DNA of 64,000 nucleotides from Pararobbsia alpina (GCF_902859895.1 NZ_CADIKM010000005.1:213301-277300), one strand, 5' to 3'. Counted from the stretch's first letter, positions 27,464 through 36,897 are shown. Program-made: numbers and translations. Notes: generated from the letters alone by a model not told the origin.

Positions 27464-28885
27464 TTATTCAAGGGTATGGGGCCAGCATTCGACGGTCATC
27501 ACCGCACCGGGGTTGGCGCTGCCGATCGTGAGCCCGAAATCGTGCATCCGCATGATCGCCGACACAATGCCCAGCCCCAGTCCGAAACCGGCCACATGCC
27601 GAGCCGCTTCACCCCGATTGAAGCGTTGAAGGACCGCATGGCGCTCATGTTCGGGGATACCTGGCCCGTTGTCCGATACGACAAGAGACGGCCCGGCAGT
27701 GCTGGCCTGAAGCTCGACGCAGACTACCCCTCCATTGGGGGCGAACTTTATTGCGTTGTCGAGGAGATTGCTGAATGCTTCGAACAACAACGCACGATCC
27801 CCATGGATGGGTGGCACGGCAGTCATACCGTTTTGCAGCCTTATGGATCTTTCCTCGGCGAGTGGCCGATACAAATTGCATAAGTCATCGACGAGGCGCT
27901 GCAAGCTCAACATTTCGAACCCACCTCGACGCTGCAACGCGCCTATTTCTGAAATCCGCAACATCGCACGGAATCGCTCCAGCAACGATTCAGTCTCGAG
28001 ACGAGCATGAGCAAGCATGCCTTCCAAACGTTCGTCGCCAAAGACTCGGGCGCGATCGGTGATACCGGCAAGCAAGGTGCGCACATGCGCGAGCGGTGTG
28101 CGCAGGTCGTGCGCGATTCCGTCGCAGGCGCCTTTGACCTCATTCATGAGTCGCTCGACCTCATCGAGCATGTAGTTCACCAGGTGGGACAGCATGTCGA
28201 GTTCGTCCCCCCCTCCCGCGGGTAAGCGTTGCTTCAGGTCGCCTCGTGCAATCTGCAAGGTGGCACGTTGCATGTCGGCAATGCGGCGCATCTGACGCAG
28301 GCTCAGCACGAAGGCTGTTATCAGGCTCGCTGCGAGGCACAACATGCCGCCCAGGATCAAGGCCTTGATCAGCTCGGCGCGTATGTGCTCGACCTCGGCA
28401 AGATTGCGAGCCACGACCAGCTGCGTTCCATCGGCACGGCGTTCACCGATGACACGCACGATCGGTGTCGTCGCCCCCTGTCTGAGTGCCACCGTGCGGC
28501 CTTCGAACAGGCTATGAGCCTCCATGATGTTGTCGAGCGTGAGGCCGGGAGGAATCGAAGTGATGTTGCCCGCGAGATGCCGTCCATCGGAGTCGAAGAA
28601 GCCGTAGTAGTCGGAGTGCAGCCGCTCGCGCCTGATCCTTCGCCCCACGTCCGAGGAGACGTCGCTATCGTCGAGCGAGTCGAAGTAGCGTAGTTGCCAT
28701 CGAATTCCACTATCCGCTTCCCGTTCCATTGCGTGAGTCACGGACAATTCCACGAAGCTCAGGAGGGACATGCTGGATAGGACGAAGACCACCGCGTAGA
28801 TGGATAGCCAACGAAATGTTGAGGTATGCCAGCGACGCCCCAACCTCGAGGAGGGGACGGAAATCTTCAGGTCTGTTGCAATCAT
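27464..28885 (-). CDS. Membrane sensor histidine kinase (EnvZ/OmpR-group type)
   Basis: A 473-residue kinase. It has two membrane helices (about 25-47 and 168-190) around a 120-residue periplasmic sensor. Next are a HAMP linker (MRRIADMQRATLQIARGDLKQRLP), the H-box CDGIAHDLRTPLAHVR, the N-box NLLDNAIKFAPNGG, and ATP-lid motifs SDNGPGIPEHER and GFGLGLGIVSAI. The start at MIATDLK is chosen over an upstream Cys/Arg-rich extension. It lies upstream of and parallel to the efflux operon, so it likely controls it, yet no intact response regulator is in the neighbourhood. Confidence 0.9.
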   Translation of the reverse strand: MIATDLKISVPSSRLGRRWHTSTFRWLSIYAVVFVLSSMSLLSFVELSVTHAMEREADSGIRWQLRYFDSLDDSDVSSDVGRRIRRERLHSDYYGFFDSDGRHLAGNITSIPPGLTLDNIMEAHSLFEGRTVALRQGATTPIVRVIGERRADGTQLVVARNLAEVEHIRAELIKALILGGMLCLAASLITAFVLSLRQMRRIADMQRATLQIARGDLKQRLPAGGGDELDMLSHLVNYMLDEVERLMNEVKGACDGIAHDLRTPLAHVRTLLAGITDRARVFGDERLEGMLAHARLETESLLERFRAMLRISEIGALQRRGGFEMLSLQRLVDDLCNLYRPLAEERSIRLQNGMTAVPPIHGDRALLFEAFSNLLDNAIKFAPNGGVVCVELQASTAGPSLVVSDNGPGIPEHERHAVLQRFNRGEAARHVAGFGLGLGIVSAIMRMHDFGLTIGSANPGAVMTVECWPHTLE

Positions 28886-29345
28886 CGATTCCTCTGCTTC
28901 GCTGCATTGTGCGAAGCACCGCCGGCGCATGGATCGCCGTGACTTCGTGGACTAGGTTCGAGATCGGATTCCGTTGGTGCGATAGAGCGCTATTGGCAGG
29001 ACTTTGTGTAAGACCACCCATGCCGATTGCGGCTTTGCGTCCATGCATCGCACGGCAATTCGATCCAAATGTCTGCGCAGGATATCGGGCGACGTCGATG
29101 AAAAAGGTTTCAAGATCATGAAGATTGATTTAAGCCAATGCCGCATCGCCCACGGGTAAAGGGCGCGCCGTGATTTGCGCCTGTCTGTAAAGAATTTTTC
29201 ACTCTCCTGCTCCCGTTTTGATAGGGCCGGCTCGGTATTCTCAAATCGACCCGGACACGCATTGATCCATTTTCTGCTGCCGCCCGGTCTATTCGTTCCA
29301 CTAAACAGTAATGAATTCTTTCTGCCATTTATTGAGGTGTACATC
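28886..29345. other. Intergenic region between divergent kinase and DUF4148 genes
   Basis: About 460 bases without a gene. A possible promoter for the rightward DUF4148 gene is listed at 29218-29246. Confidence 0.4.
29218..29246 (+). promoter_or_regulatory. Possible sigma-70 promoter for DUF4148 gene
   Basis: TTGATA and TCAAAT are separated by 17 bases, about 100 bases before the start codon. The -10 box is weak (4 of 6). Confidence 0.3.
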
Positions 29346-29591
29346 ATGAAGATCTCCGCAATTGTATTAGCCGTGGGTTTGCTCTCGACCAGCGCAGCGT
29401 TCGCGCAGAACGCTCCTTCATCGGACGTCTCTGGTGACGCGGGTGTCACAGCGCTCGCACAGGCCGACACCCCGTCCTACGATGGAACGATGGCCCCGAA
29501 AACCCGCGCGGAAGTGCGTCAGGAACTCGTCAAGGCACAAAACGACGGGGAACTCGCCTACCTCAAAAAGACGGTGTACGCTCATCATTGA
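29346..29591 (+). CDS. Small DUF4148 secreted protein
   Basis: An 81-residue protein with a Sec signal peptide (KISAIVLAVGLLSTSAAFAQ) and a short DUF4148 domain: MAPKTRAEVRQELVKAQNDGELAYLKKTVYAHH. The length and ending are typical of this Burkholderiales family of unknown role. The ATG has AGGTG 8 bases upstream. A 12-bp hairpin follows the stop. Confidence 0.85.
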   Translation: MKISAIVLAVGLLSTSAAFAQNAPSSDVSGDAGVTALAQADTPSYDGTMAPKTRAEVRQELVKAQNDGELAYLKKTVYAHH

Positions 29592-29623
29592 TCAAAGCCG
29601 CCAGCCCGATTCCAAAGTCGGTA

Positions 29624-29652
29624 ACATGACGCCGCCGCGAGGCGGCGCATGT
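29624..29652 (+). terminator. Hairpin after DUF4148 gene
   Basis: ACATG and CGCCGCC pair with GGCGGCG and CATGT around GCGA, with one bulged A. No T-run follows, so it may be a weak or Rho-assisted terminator. Confidence 0.4.
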
Positions 29653-29713
29653 CACCCTCTGCGGAACACGCTGCGGACAATCGGCCCCACTCGGGCCACT
29701 CTCCAAGCCCCAT

Positions 29714-29806
29714 TCAGTGCTCGTGGCCCTTTTCTTCCCGTTCCTGGGAATCGGTACCCGCCGTGGTCTTGCCGGCGGATGCGAGGTTGGGGGTCGTGCT
29801 TGCCAT
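29714..29806 (-). CDS. Possible 30-residue protein
   Basis: An ATG at 29806 is preceded by AAGGAG with a 5-base gap, one of the strongest ribosome binding sites in the window. The frame runs 30 codons to TGA. The product begins MASTTPNLASAGKTTAG and ends in a charged EREEKGHEH tail; it has no hydrophobic segment. I do not recognise it. The binding site is the main evidence. Confidence 0.4.
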   Translation of the reverse strand: MASTTPNLASAGKTTAGTDSQEREEKGHEH

Positions 29807-30111
29807 GAAATCTCCTTGCTTTTCTGGATTGCAGTCGCGTCGCGACTGTGGGGGCACGCGCCGGAAACAAAATCAGCAAGGGATGTTTCACTTTTTTATA
29901 TTGTCCGGTTTAAGCTTTGACCCTGGCTGAACGGGTCGTCGGCACAGCGGTAGTGGCGTGCTTATTTCGCCTTTTTCTTCAGGACTCGGTTGTAATCGCG
30001 GGAAACACTCGAAGCGTGCAAGTTCGACGCGGCACGGGAATCTTCGGGATCGGCGAGGCTCCATTCATTCAGTATCCCTATTTTTCGTCACTCGTTTTTC
30101 AGGCCTTCCGT
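29807..30111. other. Stretch before opgC without a recognised gene
   Basis: About 300 bases. The opgC frame stays open upstream through here to a TTG at 29917, but that extension has no OpgC features. Confidence 0.35.
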
Positions 30112-31257
30112 ATGAACTTACCCGCCGGGCGTTCGATCGATGTCGACTTTCTCCGCGGTCTGGTGCTGATAGTTATTGCACTCGATCACACTACGGGTAG
30201 CGTTCTCTCGCGGCTCATGCTCCATTCGTACGCGTTCTGCGATTCGGCGGAGGTGTTCGTCTTTCTCGGCGGCTATGCGTCGGCCGCGGCCTATACGGCG
30301 GTGCTTGCGCGTGGGGGACCTTCGGGGGCGACGCGCCGTTTTCTGCGCCGGAGTCTGGAGATCTACCGGGCCTATCTCTTTACGGCCCTGCTGATGCTGC
30401 TGGCCGGGGGCATGCTGGCCTTGCTCAACACGAACAAGGCGATGCTGGATATGGTGGACTGGCATCAGTTCGTACAGAGTCCGTTCCACGAGCTGGTCGG
30501 TATCGCGCTGTTCCGACATCAGCCGTATCTGTCGAGTGTGTTGCCGATGTATGTGGTGTTTGCGCTCTGTGTGCCTTCTCTCATTCCATTTTCGACGCGT
30601 ATGCCGGCGATTGCGCTGGCGGGCAGTGCGCTGGTGTGGGTGCTTGCGCCCTGGCTCGCGCCGCTGGTGCCGGTCGCGCATGCGGGGGACTGGGCTTTCA
30701 ATCCGTTTGCATGGCAGCTGATGTTCGTGCTCGGCGCACTCTGCCGCTTGCATCCGGTGACGGAGGCGTTTCAGGTTTCCACGCTCGGGCGCAAGCTTAC
30801 GCATCTCGCGGTGGCGGTCGCACTCGCGATGGCGCTTGCGAAGTTGTTCTTCTTTGTCAATCCCTTGCCGGGTGAGATGAAGGAGAATCTTTCGATAGTC
30901 CGGGTCGTGAGTTTCATCGCGATTGCGTGGCTGGGCGCGCAGGCGGTGCGAGTCGGGGCGGTCCGCTGGCTGGCACAGCGTCTGCCGAGCATCGTGACGG
31001 TCGGCCGCACGGGTCTCGTGTGTTTTGTCGCGGGAACGGTGGTGTCGCTCGCCGTCGATACGCTGACTTTCCACGGGCAAATCCACGGTGCGCGCGGGCT
31101 GATGGTGTCGCTCGCGGGCGACGGGGCGACCATCGTGGCGCTGATCGGGATCGCGACGCTTTGGCAGCGGCTCGATGCGCGGGCGAAGACTGAGCGCATG
31201 ACAGTTCAGGCGCGGGAGTTCGTGCGTATGCAGTTTGTGCGGATGACGCGGAACTAG
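30112..31257 (+). CDS. opgC: OpgC-family membrane acyltransferase
   Basis: A 381-residue polytopic protein with about 10 membrane helices. The OpgC signature is at the N terminus: RSIDVDFLRGLVLIVIALDHTT, then FCDSAEVFVFLGGYASAAAY. OpgC adds succinyl or other acyl groups to osmoregulated periplasmic glucans. No opgG/opgH glucan synthesis genes are beside it, which is common. The ATG at 30112 is chosen because the OpgC match begins there; no good ribosome binding site is seen. Confidence 0.85.
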   Translation: MNLPAGRSIDVDFLRGLVLIVIALDHTTGSVLSRLMLHSYAFCDSAEVFVFLGGYASAAAYTAVLARGGPSGATRRFLRRSLEIYRAYLFTALLMLLAGGMLALLNTNKAMLDMVDWHQFVQSPFHELVGIALFRHQPYLSSVLPMYVVFALCVPSLIPFSTRMPAIALAGSALVWVLAPWLAPLVPVAHAGDWAFNPFAWQLMFVLGALCRLHPVTEAFQVSTLGRKLTHLAVAVALAMALAKLFFFVNPLPGEMKENLSIVRVVSFIAIAWLGAQAVRVGAVRWLAQRLPSIVTVGRTGLVCFVAGTVVSLAVDTLTFHGQIHGARGLMVSLAGDGATIVALIGIATLWQRLDARAKTERMTVQAREFVRMQFVRMTRN

Positions 31258-31327
31258 GCCCGGGTTTTGCTCACTAGAGTGGGGCGCGAAGCTGGTTCGC
31301 GTCAATTGCGTATAGTTGTCCGCACGC

Positions 31328-33094
31328 ATGATCCACTCCAGACGATTCCAACGGCCACTGCTTTCTGTCCTCACGTACTTGTCGTGGGCCTTTGTCCCGT
31401 GTGCCGCTCTGCTGCCGGGTTGCCGCTCTGTTCCGAGCGGACCCGTACTCGCCCAATGCGAAGCGTTCGAGGGCCGCTCGCTGCCACCGGGCGATATCGG
31501 TTTGCCGACTCGGGGTGCGCTGATCGAGGATGCGACGATGATCTCGACGACCGCGCGTGGCAACAACGATGGGGAGTATTGCCGGATCACGGGGGCGATC
31601 CGCGCGGTGCGTACCGATACGCCCGATATCCGCTTTGAGGTCAATCTTCCCAGCCACTGGAATGGCCGTGCGCTGCAGATGGGCGGTGGCGGGTATAACG
31701 GCGAGGTTCAGCGGGGTACGGGGGGCGTGAATTATGCAGCGGGCAGGGCGCCCCTCGCGGAGGGCTATGCGACGTTCGGCTCGGACTCGGGGCATGTGGG
31801 CAATGCAGCGCGCGCGGATTTTGCGCTCAGTGACGAGGCGGTCGCCAATTTCGGCTTCGAGCATATCAAGAAGACGCATGATGTCGCACTCGCGCTGATC
31901 CGGCTCGGCTATGGCCGGGGGCCGCTCAAGACGTATTTCGTGGGGGGCTCGACGGGCGGGCGCGAGGGATATACGGCGATCGAACGATTTCCCGGCGACT
32001 ACGACGGGGTGATAGCGAATGCGCCGGCGATCAATTTTTCGGGGGTGCGTCTGAACGGCCTCGAAATCGGCCGCAGGATCTATCGGAAGTCGGACGGCTT
32101 CCTGCCTCCGGACAAACAGAAGCTTGTGCATGCTCGCGTGCTCGCCGAGTGCGATGCGCTCGATGGTGCGAAAGACGGCATCGTCAGCAATGTCGAAGCC
32201 TGCCGGGCGCGCGAGGCACAGACGATTGCCTCGCTGAGGTGTGGCCCGGACGTATCAGCTAGCGACACCCATCAAGGCAACGACGCCTCCGTGCCCGACA
32301 TCCCTCTATCCAGCGGTACGCGTTGGGCCGCTGCCTCGGCGAAATCGCCCGGCACGGCACCTCAGGCGCGCTGTCTCAGCGACGCGCAGATTGCGACGAT
32401 GAAATCGCTGCGCGACGGTCTGTCGCTGCCTTATCCGCTTGCCTACGGGGTCATGCAATATCCGGGCTATAACGTGTTCGAGGGCGCGGACCTGTCGGGC
32501 ATGCTCGGGCTCGGTGCGTCGCCGCTGCCGAGTTCGCCGCCGACGTTCGCCGCGAACGGCTACCTGTTCACGCAGGGGGATGCGTATTTCAAGTATTTTG
32601 TCGCGCGCGACAAGATGGCCTCGGGTATCGATTTCGATCCGTCTGAGCCGGGCCGCTATCGTCAGCGCCTGATTGACTTGTCGTCGACGGTTGGGGCGAT
32701 GAACCCGGATGTCTCGACATTCATTGCTCGCGGGGGCAAGCTGATCACGCTCCAAGGCCTGGCGGACGAGGTTGTCAGCCCAAACCAGACGATCGCGTTC
32801 TACCGGACGCTCGTGAGCCGCTACGGGCAGGCCACGGTCGATTCCTTCATGCGGCTCTATATGGTTCCAGGTTATCAGCACGGCAATGGTGTCTTCATTC
32901 CTTCCTGGGACGCGCTCAATGCGCTCGACGCATGGGTCTCGCAGGGTGCCGCCCCGGGAGCGCTGGTGGCGATCGACATCGCGCCCGCGACGAACGGCCG
33001 CTCGAGACCGTTATGCGTCTATCCCGCGTTCCCGAGGTACCGTGGGAAGGGCGATGTGAACGTTGCCGCGAGCTTCGAGTGTTCGACACTGTAA
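31328..33094 (+). CDS. Tannase/feruloyl esterase family hydrolase
   Basis: A 588-residue secreted serine hydrolase. The N terminus has a hydrophobic signal (LLSVLTYLSWAFVPCAALLPGC) that could be a lipoprotein signal, though Pro at -2 of the lipobox is unusual. The tannase core shows FEVNLPSHWNGRALQMGGGGYNG, the nucleophile motif VGGSTGGREGY, and later ADEVVSP (Asp) and PGYQHG (His), giving a full triad. A Cys-containing lid lies between. The family cleaves ester bonds of gallate, ferulate or related plant phenolics. The gene stands alone. Confidence 0.88.
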   Translation: MIHSRRFQRPLLSVLTYLSWAFVPCAALLPGCRSVPSGPVLAQCEAFEGRSLPPGDIGLPTRGALIEDATMISTTARGNNDGEYCRITGAIRAVRTDTPDIRFEVNLPSHWNGRALQMGGGGYNGEVQRGTGGVNYAAGRAPLAEGYATFGSDSGHVGNAARADFALSDEAVANFGFEHIKKTHDVALALIRLGYGRGPLKTYFVGGSTGGREGYTAIERFPGDYDGVIANAPAINFSGVRLNGLEIGRRIYRKSDGFLPPDKQKLVHARVLAECDALDGAKDGIVSNVEACRAREAQTIASLRCGPDVSASDTHQGNDASVPDIPLSSGTRWAAASAKSPGTAPQARCLSDAQIATMKSLRDGLSLPYPLAYGVMQYPGYNVFEGADLSGMLGLGASPLPSSPPTFAANGYLFTQGDAYFKYFVARDKMASGIDFDPSEPGRYRQRLIDLSSTVGAMNPDVSTFIARGGKLITLQGLADEVVSPNQTIAFYRTLVSRYGQATVDSFMRLYMVPGYQHGNGVFIPSWDALNALDAWVSQGAAPGALVAIDIAPATNGRSRPLCVYPAFPRYRGKGDVNVAASFECSTL

Positions 33095-33415
33095 GCCTCG
33101 CTGGGGGAGATTGAACGGCCCGCTCGAGCAGTTTGTCCACGCGAGGCCACCACGGATGCCCTGAATGAGCGGCTCGACTGGACGCACTGCGATACGGTGC
33201 AAGTGTCTTGTTGCGTAAGCATTGTGTAATGAATGCATCGCGCTCCGCCTCGATGTCACATTCCGCATCGCGTCGCACCTAGGCTCCACCCCCATTGCAG
33301 GATTCTTTTCGCTCGGTCAGGATTCGGCGCATGGGCCGTCTGCCGCCCGTCGCCGATCGCGGTGACGGGTAGTCGGCCCACTAACATAACCAATAAGAAT
33401 CCGGGTGCCGTTGAA
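33095..33415. other. Gap between tannase and nucleoside transporter genes
   Basis: About 320 bases. The transporter frame stays open upstream to 33233, but that part has no transporter features. No other signal seen. Confidence 0.4.
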
Positions 33416-34693
33416 ATGCTGATCATTGTCCGTAGCCTGCTGGGCATGCTGCTGTTGCTGTTTATCGCCTTTCTCATCTCGACCGATCGTCGCAATATCC
33501 GTCTGCGGACAGTCGCCTCGGCGCTGCTCACGCAGATCGCGATCGGCGCGCTCATCCTTTTCGTGCCCGCGGGCAAGGCGGTGCTGGCCGCCTCGGCGAA
33601 CGGGGTCAACCATGTGCTCGAATACGGCAACGAAGGGGTGTCGTTCCTGTTCGGCGGCCTCGACAGCGCGAAGATGTTCGAACTTTTCGGTGGCGGCGGC
33701 TTCGTGTTCGCCGTGCGCGTGCTGCCGATGATCGTGTTCGTGACCGCGCTGATCTCGGTGCTGTACTACCTCGGTGTGATGCGCTGGTTTGTGGCGATCT
33801 TCGGCACGATCTTCCAGAGGATCATCGGTGTGAGCAAGCTCGAGTCGTTCTCGGCGGTCACCACGATTTTCCTCGGCCAGAACGAGTTGCCCGCGCTGGT
33901 CAAGCCCTTCGTCAACAAGATGAGCGGGCCCGAGCTGTTCGCCGTGATGACGAGCGGGATGGCGGCGATCGCGGGCTCGGTGCTCGCGGGCTATGCGGGC
34001 CTCGGCGTCAAGATGGAATACCTGCTGGCCGCGTCATTCATGGCCGTGCCCGGGGGGCTGCTGTTCGCCAAGATCGTCTGCCCGACGGCCGCTGCGAGTC
34101 ATGTCGAGATTGACGGCACACTGAGCTTCGATGAAAAGCGACCGGCCAATGTGATCGAAGCCGCGGGTTCGGGTGCGACGCTCGGGCTCAAGATCGCCGT
34201 GATGGTTGGCGCGATGTTGATTGCTTTCATCGGCCTGATCGCGCTGATCAACGGGATTGTCGGTGGTGTCGGCGGGTGGTTCGGTCATCCCGACGTTTCG
34301 TTGCAGTCGATTCTCGGCCTCGTGTTCTCGCCGCTCGCGTATATGCTCGGCGTGCCCTGGCAGGACGCGGCGATCGCGGGCAACTTCATCGGCCAGAAGA
34401 TGATTCTCAACGAGTTCGTCGCCTATGTCGGACTCGCCCCGTATCTCAAGGATTCGGCGGCCGTGGCCGCAGCGGGCCTTCAGGTGCTTGACCCCAAGAC
34501 CATCGCGATCGTGTCGTTCGCGCTGTGCGGATTTGCGAACTTCGCGTCGATTGCGGTGCTGACCGGTGCGTTCAGCGCGGTCGCGCCCGAACGTCGAGCC
34601 GAAGTCGCGCGCTATGGTGTGCGGGTCGTGATCGCGGCCACCTTGTCGAACCTCATGAGCGCGACAATCGCCGGCTTGTTCCTTACGTTCTGA
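33416..34693 (+). CDS. Concentrative nucleoside transporter, NupC/CNT family
   Basis: A 425-residue membrane protein starting MLIIVRSLLGMLLLLFIAFLIS. CNT motifs are clear: GGFVFAVRVLPMIVFVTALISVLYYLGVM, then VSKLESFSAVTTIFLGQNELPALVKPF, and GNFIGQKMILNEFVAYVGL. It takes up nucleosides with H+ or Na+. It is followed 11 bases later by a nucleoside hydrolase, making an import-and-cleave pair. Confidence 0.93.
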   Translation: MLIIVRSLLGMLLLLFIAFLISTDRRNIRLRTVASALLTQIAIGALILFVPAGKAVLAASANGVNHVLEYGNEGVSFLFGGLDSAKMFELFGGGGFVFAVRVLPMIVFVTALISVLYYLGVMRWFVAIFGTIFQRIIGVSKLESFSAVTTIFLGQNELPALVKPFVNKMSGPELFAVMTSGMAAIAGSVLAGYAGLGVKMEYLLAASFMAVPGGLLFAKIVCPTAAASHVEIDGTLSFDEKRPANVIEAAGSGATLGLKIAVMVGAMLIAFIGLIALINGIVGGVGGWFGHPDVSLQSILGLVFSPLAYMLGVPWQDAAIAGNFIGQKMILNEFVAYVGLAPYLKDSAAVAAAGLQVLDPKTIAIVSFALCGFANFASIAVLTGAFSAVAPERRAEVARYGVRVVIAATLSNLMSATIAGLFLTF

Positions 34694-34704
34694 ATGGCTT
34701 GAAT

Positions 34705-35679
34705 ATGCACAAGGTTATCTACGATACGGACCCCGGCGTCGACGACGCCATGGCGCTGCTGTTCCAAGTGCGCCACCCGGAGATCGAACTGCTCGGCATC
34801 ACGAGCGTGTTCGGTAATGCGACGATCGAGGATACGACGCGCAATGCGCTCTATCTCGCCGGGCGTTTCGCGCCTCATGTGCCAGTGGCGCGTGGCGCCG
34901 CCGCGCCGCTGCAACGCACGGCACCGGGTCCGCTTCCCATGATTCACGGCGGGAACGGGGTCGGCGATATCGAACTTCCCGACGACGCGGGCACCTTCGG
35001 CGCCACGCTCGACCCGCGACCCGCGCATCGCTTCATCATCGATACCGTGCGCGCGCATCCGGGCGAGGTCACGCTGCTGGCGGTCGGGCCGATGACCAAT
35101 CTTGCGCTCGCGCTCGCTGAAGATCCGGGCATCGCGCGACTCGTGAAGCGGGTCATCATCATGGGTGGCGCGTTCGGCATCCACGGCATCCTCGGCAATG
35201 TGTCGCCCGCGGCTGAAGCGAATATCTTCAACGATCCGCATGCAGCGGACCAGGTGCTCGCCGCGCCTTGGCCGCTGACGCTCGTCGGTCTCGATGTCAC
35301 GCAGCGGACCATCATGAGCGCCGCCTATCTGGCAAGCCTGCGCGACGAGGTGGGAGACGACGGGCAGTTCGTCTGGGATGTCTCGCGTGTCTATCACCGT
35401 TTTCATTTGTCGAGCGAAGGTCTCGATGGGATCTATGTGCACGACTCGTCGGCCGTCGCCTGCCTCGTGCGGCCGGACCTTTATACGCTTCGCAGTGGCC
35501 CCGTGCGTGTGCTGACCGAAGGGATCGCGATCGGACAGACCATCCAGAAGCCGTTGTCGATGCCAGTGCCCGCGCAGGCGTGGGACAACCGGCCGGCGCA
35601 GTCAGTGTGCATCGCGGCCGACTACGCAGCCGTACTCGAGCTCTACCGGGCGACGCTGGTCGCCGGCGTCCGGGCCTGA
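34705..35679 (+). CDS. Inosine/uridine-preferring nucleoside hydrolase
   Basis: A 324-residue IU-nucleoside hydrolase. The N-terminal Ca2+-binding Asp cluster is YDTDPGVDDAMAL, and the family segments MIHGGNGVGDIELP, VTLLAVGPMTNLALAL, MGGAFG and ANIFNDPHAADQVL follow. The catalytic His region near the end reads YVHDSSAVAC. It splits ribonucleosides to base and ribose. Co-transcription with the upstream CNT transporter points to nucleoside salvage. A 13-bp tandem repeat begins 13 bases after the stop. Confidence 0.93.
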   Translation: MHKVIYDTDPGVDDAMALLFQVRHPEIELLGITSVFGNATIEDTTRNALYLAGRFAPHVPVARGAAAPLQRTAPGPLPMIHGGNGVGDIELPDDAGTFGATLDPRPAHRFIIDTVRAHPGEVTLLAVGPMTNLALALAEDPGIARLVKRVIIMGGAFGIHGILGNVSPAAEANIFNDPHAADQVLAAPWPLTLVGLDVTQRTIMSAAYLASLRDEVGDDGQFVWDVSRVYHRFHLSSEGLDGIYVHDSSAVACLVRPDLYTLRSGPVRVLTEGIAIGQTIQKPLSMPVPAQAWDNRPAQSVCIAADYAAVLELYRATLVAGVRA

Positions 35680-35691
35680 GATCTCCGGGCT

Positions 35692-35795
35692 CGCCAGCCG
35701 GGTCCGCCAGCCGGGTCCGCCGACCGGGTCCGCCGACCGGGTCTGACAACCGGGTCTGACAACCGGGTCTGACAACCGCGCCTGACAACCGGGCC
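35692..35795. repeat. 13-bp minisatellite, 8 units
   Basis: Eight head-to-tail 13-bp units. Units 1-2 read CGCCAGCCGGGTC, units 3-4 CGCCGACCGGGTC, units 5-6 TGACAACCGGGTC, and units 7-8 are single-base or few-base variants. Variants occur in neighbouring pairs, as expected from stepwise duplication. The unit is not a multiple of three and lies between the hydrolase stop and cysE, so it is noncoding. Confidence 0.92.
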
Positions 35796-35870
35796 CGACT
35801 TCGGTACTTAACGTTCTTGCCGATGTTGGGCGATACTCTGGCTTGCAAGTTGTGAACCAGGCCCGAACTC

Positions 35871-36788
35871 ATGAACACGAACCGAATCGCGGACTCGTCC
35901 GCCCCCTTCCAGAACCTGGCATCCGTCGTCGCGCGGTTGCGCGAGTCGCGCGAGAGCATGCACAAGATCCGGCACCGCGGCCATGTTCGCGAGCTGCCGT
36001 CGCGGGTGGTCGTCAAGCAGGTCGTCGAGGCGCTCGCGGCCGTGCTGTTTCCCACCCACTACGGGCGAGCCGACCTGCACGACACCGACATCGATTTTTA
36101 CGTCGGCGACACCTTGTCCGGCGCGCTCGCTGCGTTGAGCGAGCAACTGCGCCGCGCGCTGATGTTCAGCGCGAACGAGGACCTGGTGCAGGACCCCGAG
36201 CTCCCCGCGAAGGCCCATGCGCTGACCGAACGCTTTGCCGAGGTGCTGCCGGATATCCGCGCGGTCCTTGTCAGCGATCTCCAGGCCGCCTATCAGGGGG
36301 ATCCGGCAGCGACGAGTATTTCCGAGGTGCTGCTGTGCTACCCGGGTTGCCTCGCGGTGATCCATCATCGGCTCGCCCATGCGCTCTATCGGCTCGGCGT
36401 GCCCTTGCTGCCTCGGCTGATAGCGGACATCGCGCATTCGGCGACGGGCATCGATATCCATCCGGCCGCGACGATCGGCGGTAGCTTCTTCATCGATCAT
36501 GGCACGGGCGTGGTGATCGGCGAGACGGCGATCATCGGTCACGGCGTGCGGCTCTACCAGGCCGTCACGCTTGGCGCAAAGCGTTTCCCATCGGAGGCGG
36601 ACGGTACCCTGACCAAGGGCGTTGCACGCCATCCAATCGTCGAGGACGATGTCGTGATCTATGCCGGCGCGACCATACTCGGGCGGATCACGATCGGCAA
36701 GGGTTCGACGATCGGCGGCAACGTCTGGCTCACGCATAGCGTGCCCCCGGGCAGCAATCTGTCGCAGGCGCTGACGACGTCGACTTGA
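35871..36788 (+). CDS. cysE: Serine O-acetyltransferase (EpsC/CysE family)
   Basis: A 305-residue acetyltransferase that makes O-acetylserine, the cysteine precursor. The helical N-terminal domain (1-190) is followed by a left-handed beta-helix of hexapeptide repeats: TGIDIHPAATIGGSFFIDHGTGVVIGETAIIGHGVRLYQAVTLGAK, with catalytic Asp/His residues in the IDHGTG region. The long N-terminal domain matches the EpsC subgroup. A strong hairpin lies about 80 bases downstream. Confidence 0.92.
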   Translation: MNTNRIADSSAPFQNLASVVARLRESRESMHKIRHRGHVRELPSRVVVKQVVEALAAVLFPTHYGRADLHDTDIDFYVGDTLSGALAALSEQLRRALMFSANEDLVQDPELPAKAHALTERFAEVLPDIRAVLVSDLQAAYQGDPAATSISEVLLCYPGCLAVIHHRLAHALYRLGVPLLPRLIADIAHSATGIDIHPAATIGGSFFIDHGTGVVIGETAIIGHGVRLYQAVTLGAKRFPSEADGTLTKGVARHPIVEDDVVIYAGATILGRITIGKGSTIGGNVWLTHSVPPGSNLSQALTTST

Positions 36789-36865
36789 CTGCGGTGCGCC
36801 ACGTGCGCTTCCTGATGGTGTGAAAGGAAGCGGCATGTAGTGTGGAATGAAGGAGTGTGAAACGC

Positions 36866-36897
36866 AGGCCGTCCATGTCATGAGACATGGGCGGCCT
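36866..36897 (+). terminator. Terminator-like hairpin after cysE
   Basis: A 14-bp stem (AGGCCGTCCATGTC with GACATGGGCGGCCT, one G-T pair) around ATGA, followed by GTTCCATTT. The T-run is weak. Confidence 0.55.

Noticed and set aside
30118..31644. 508-codon leftward frame over opgC and the tannase gene
   Set aside because: The translation is His/Arg-rich without domains and lies opposite two well-supported genes.
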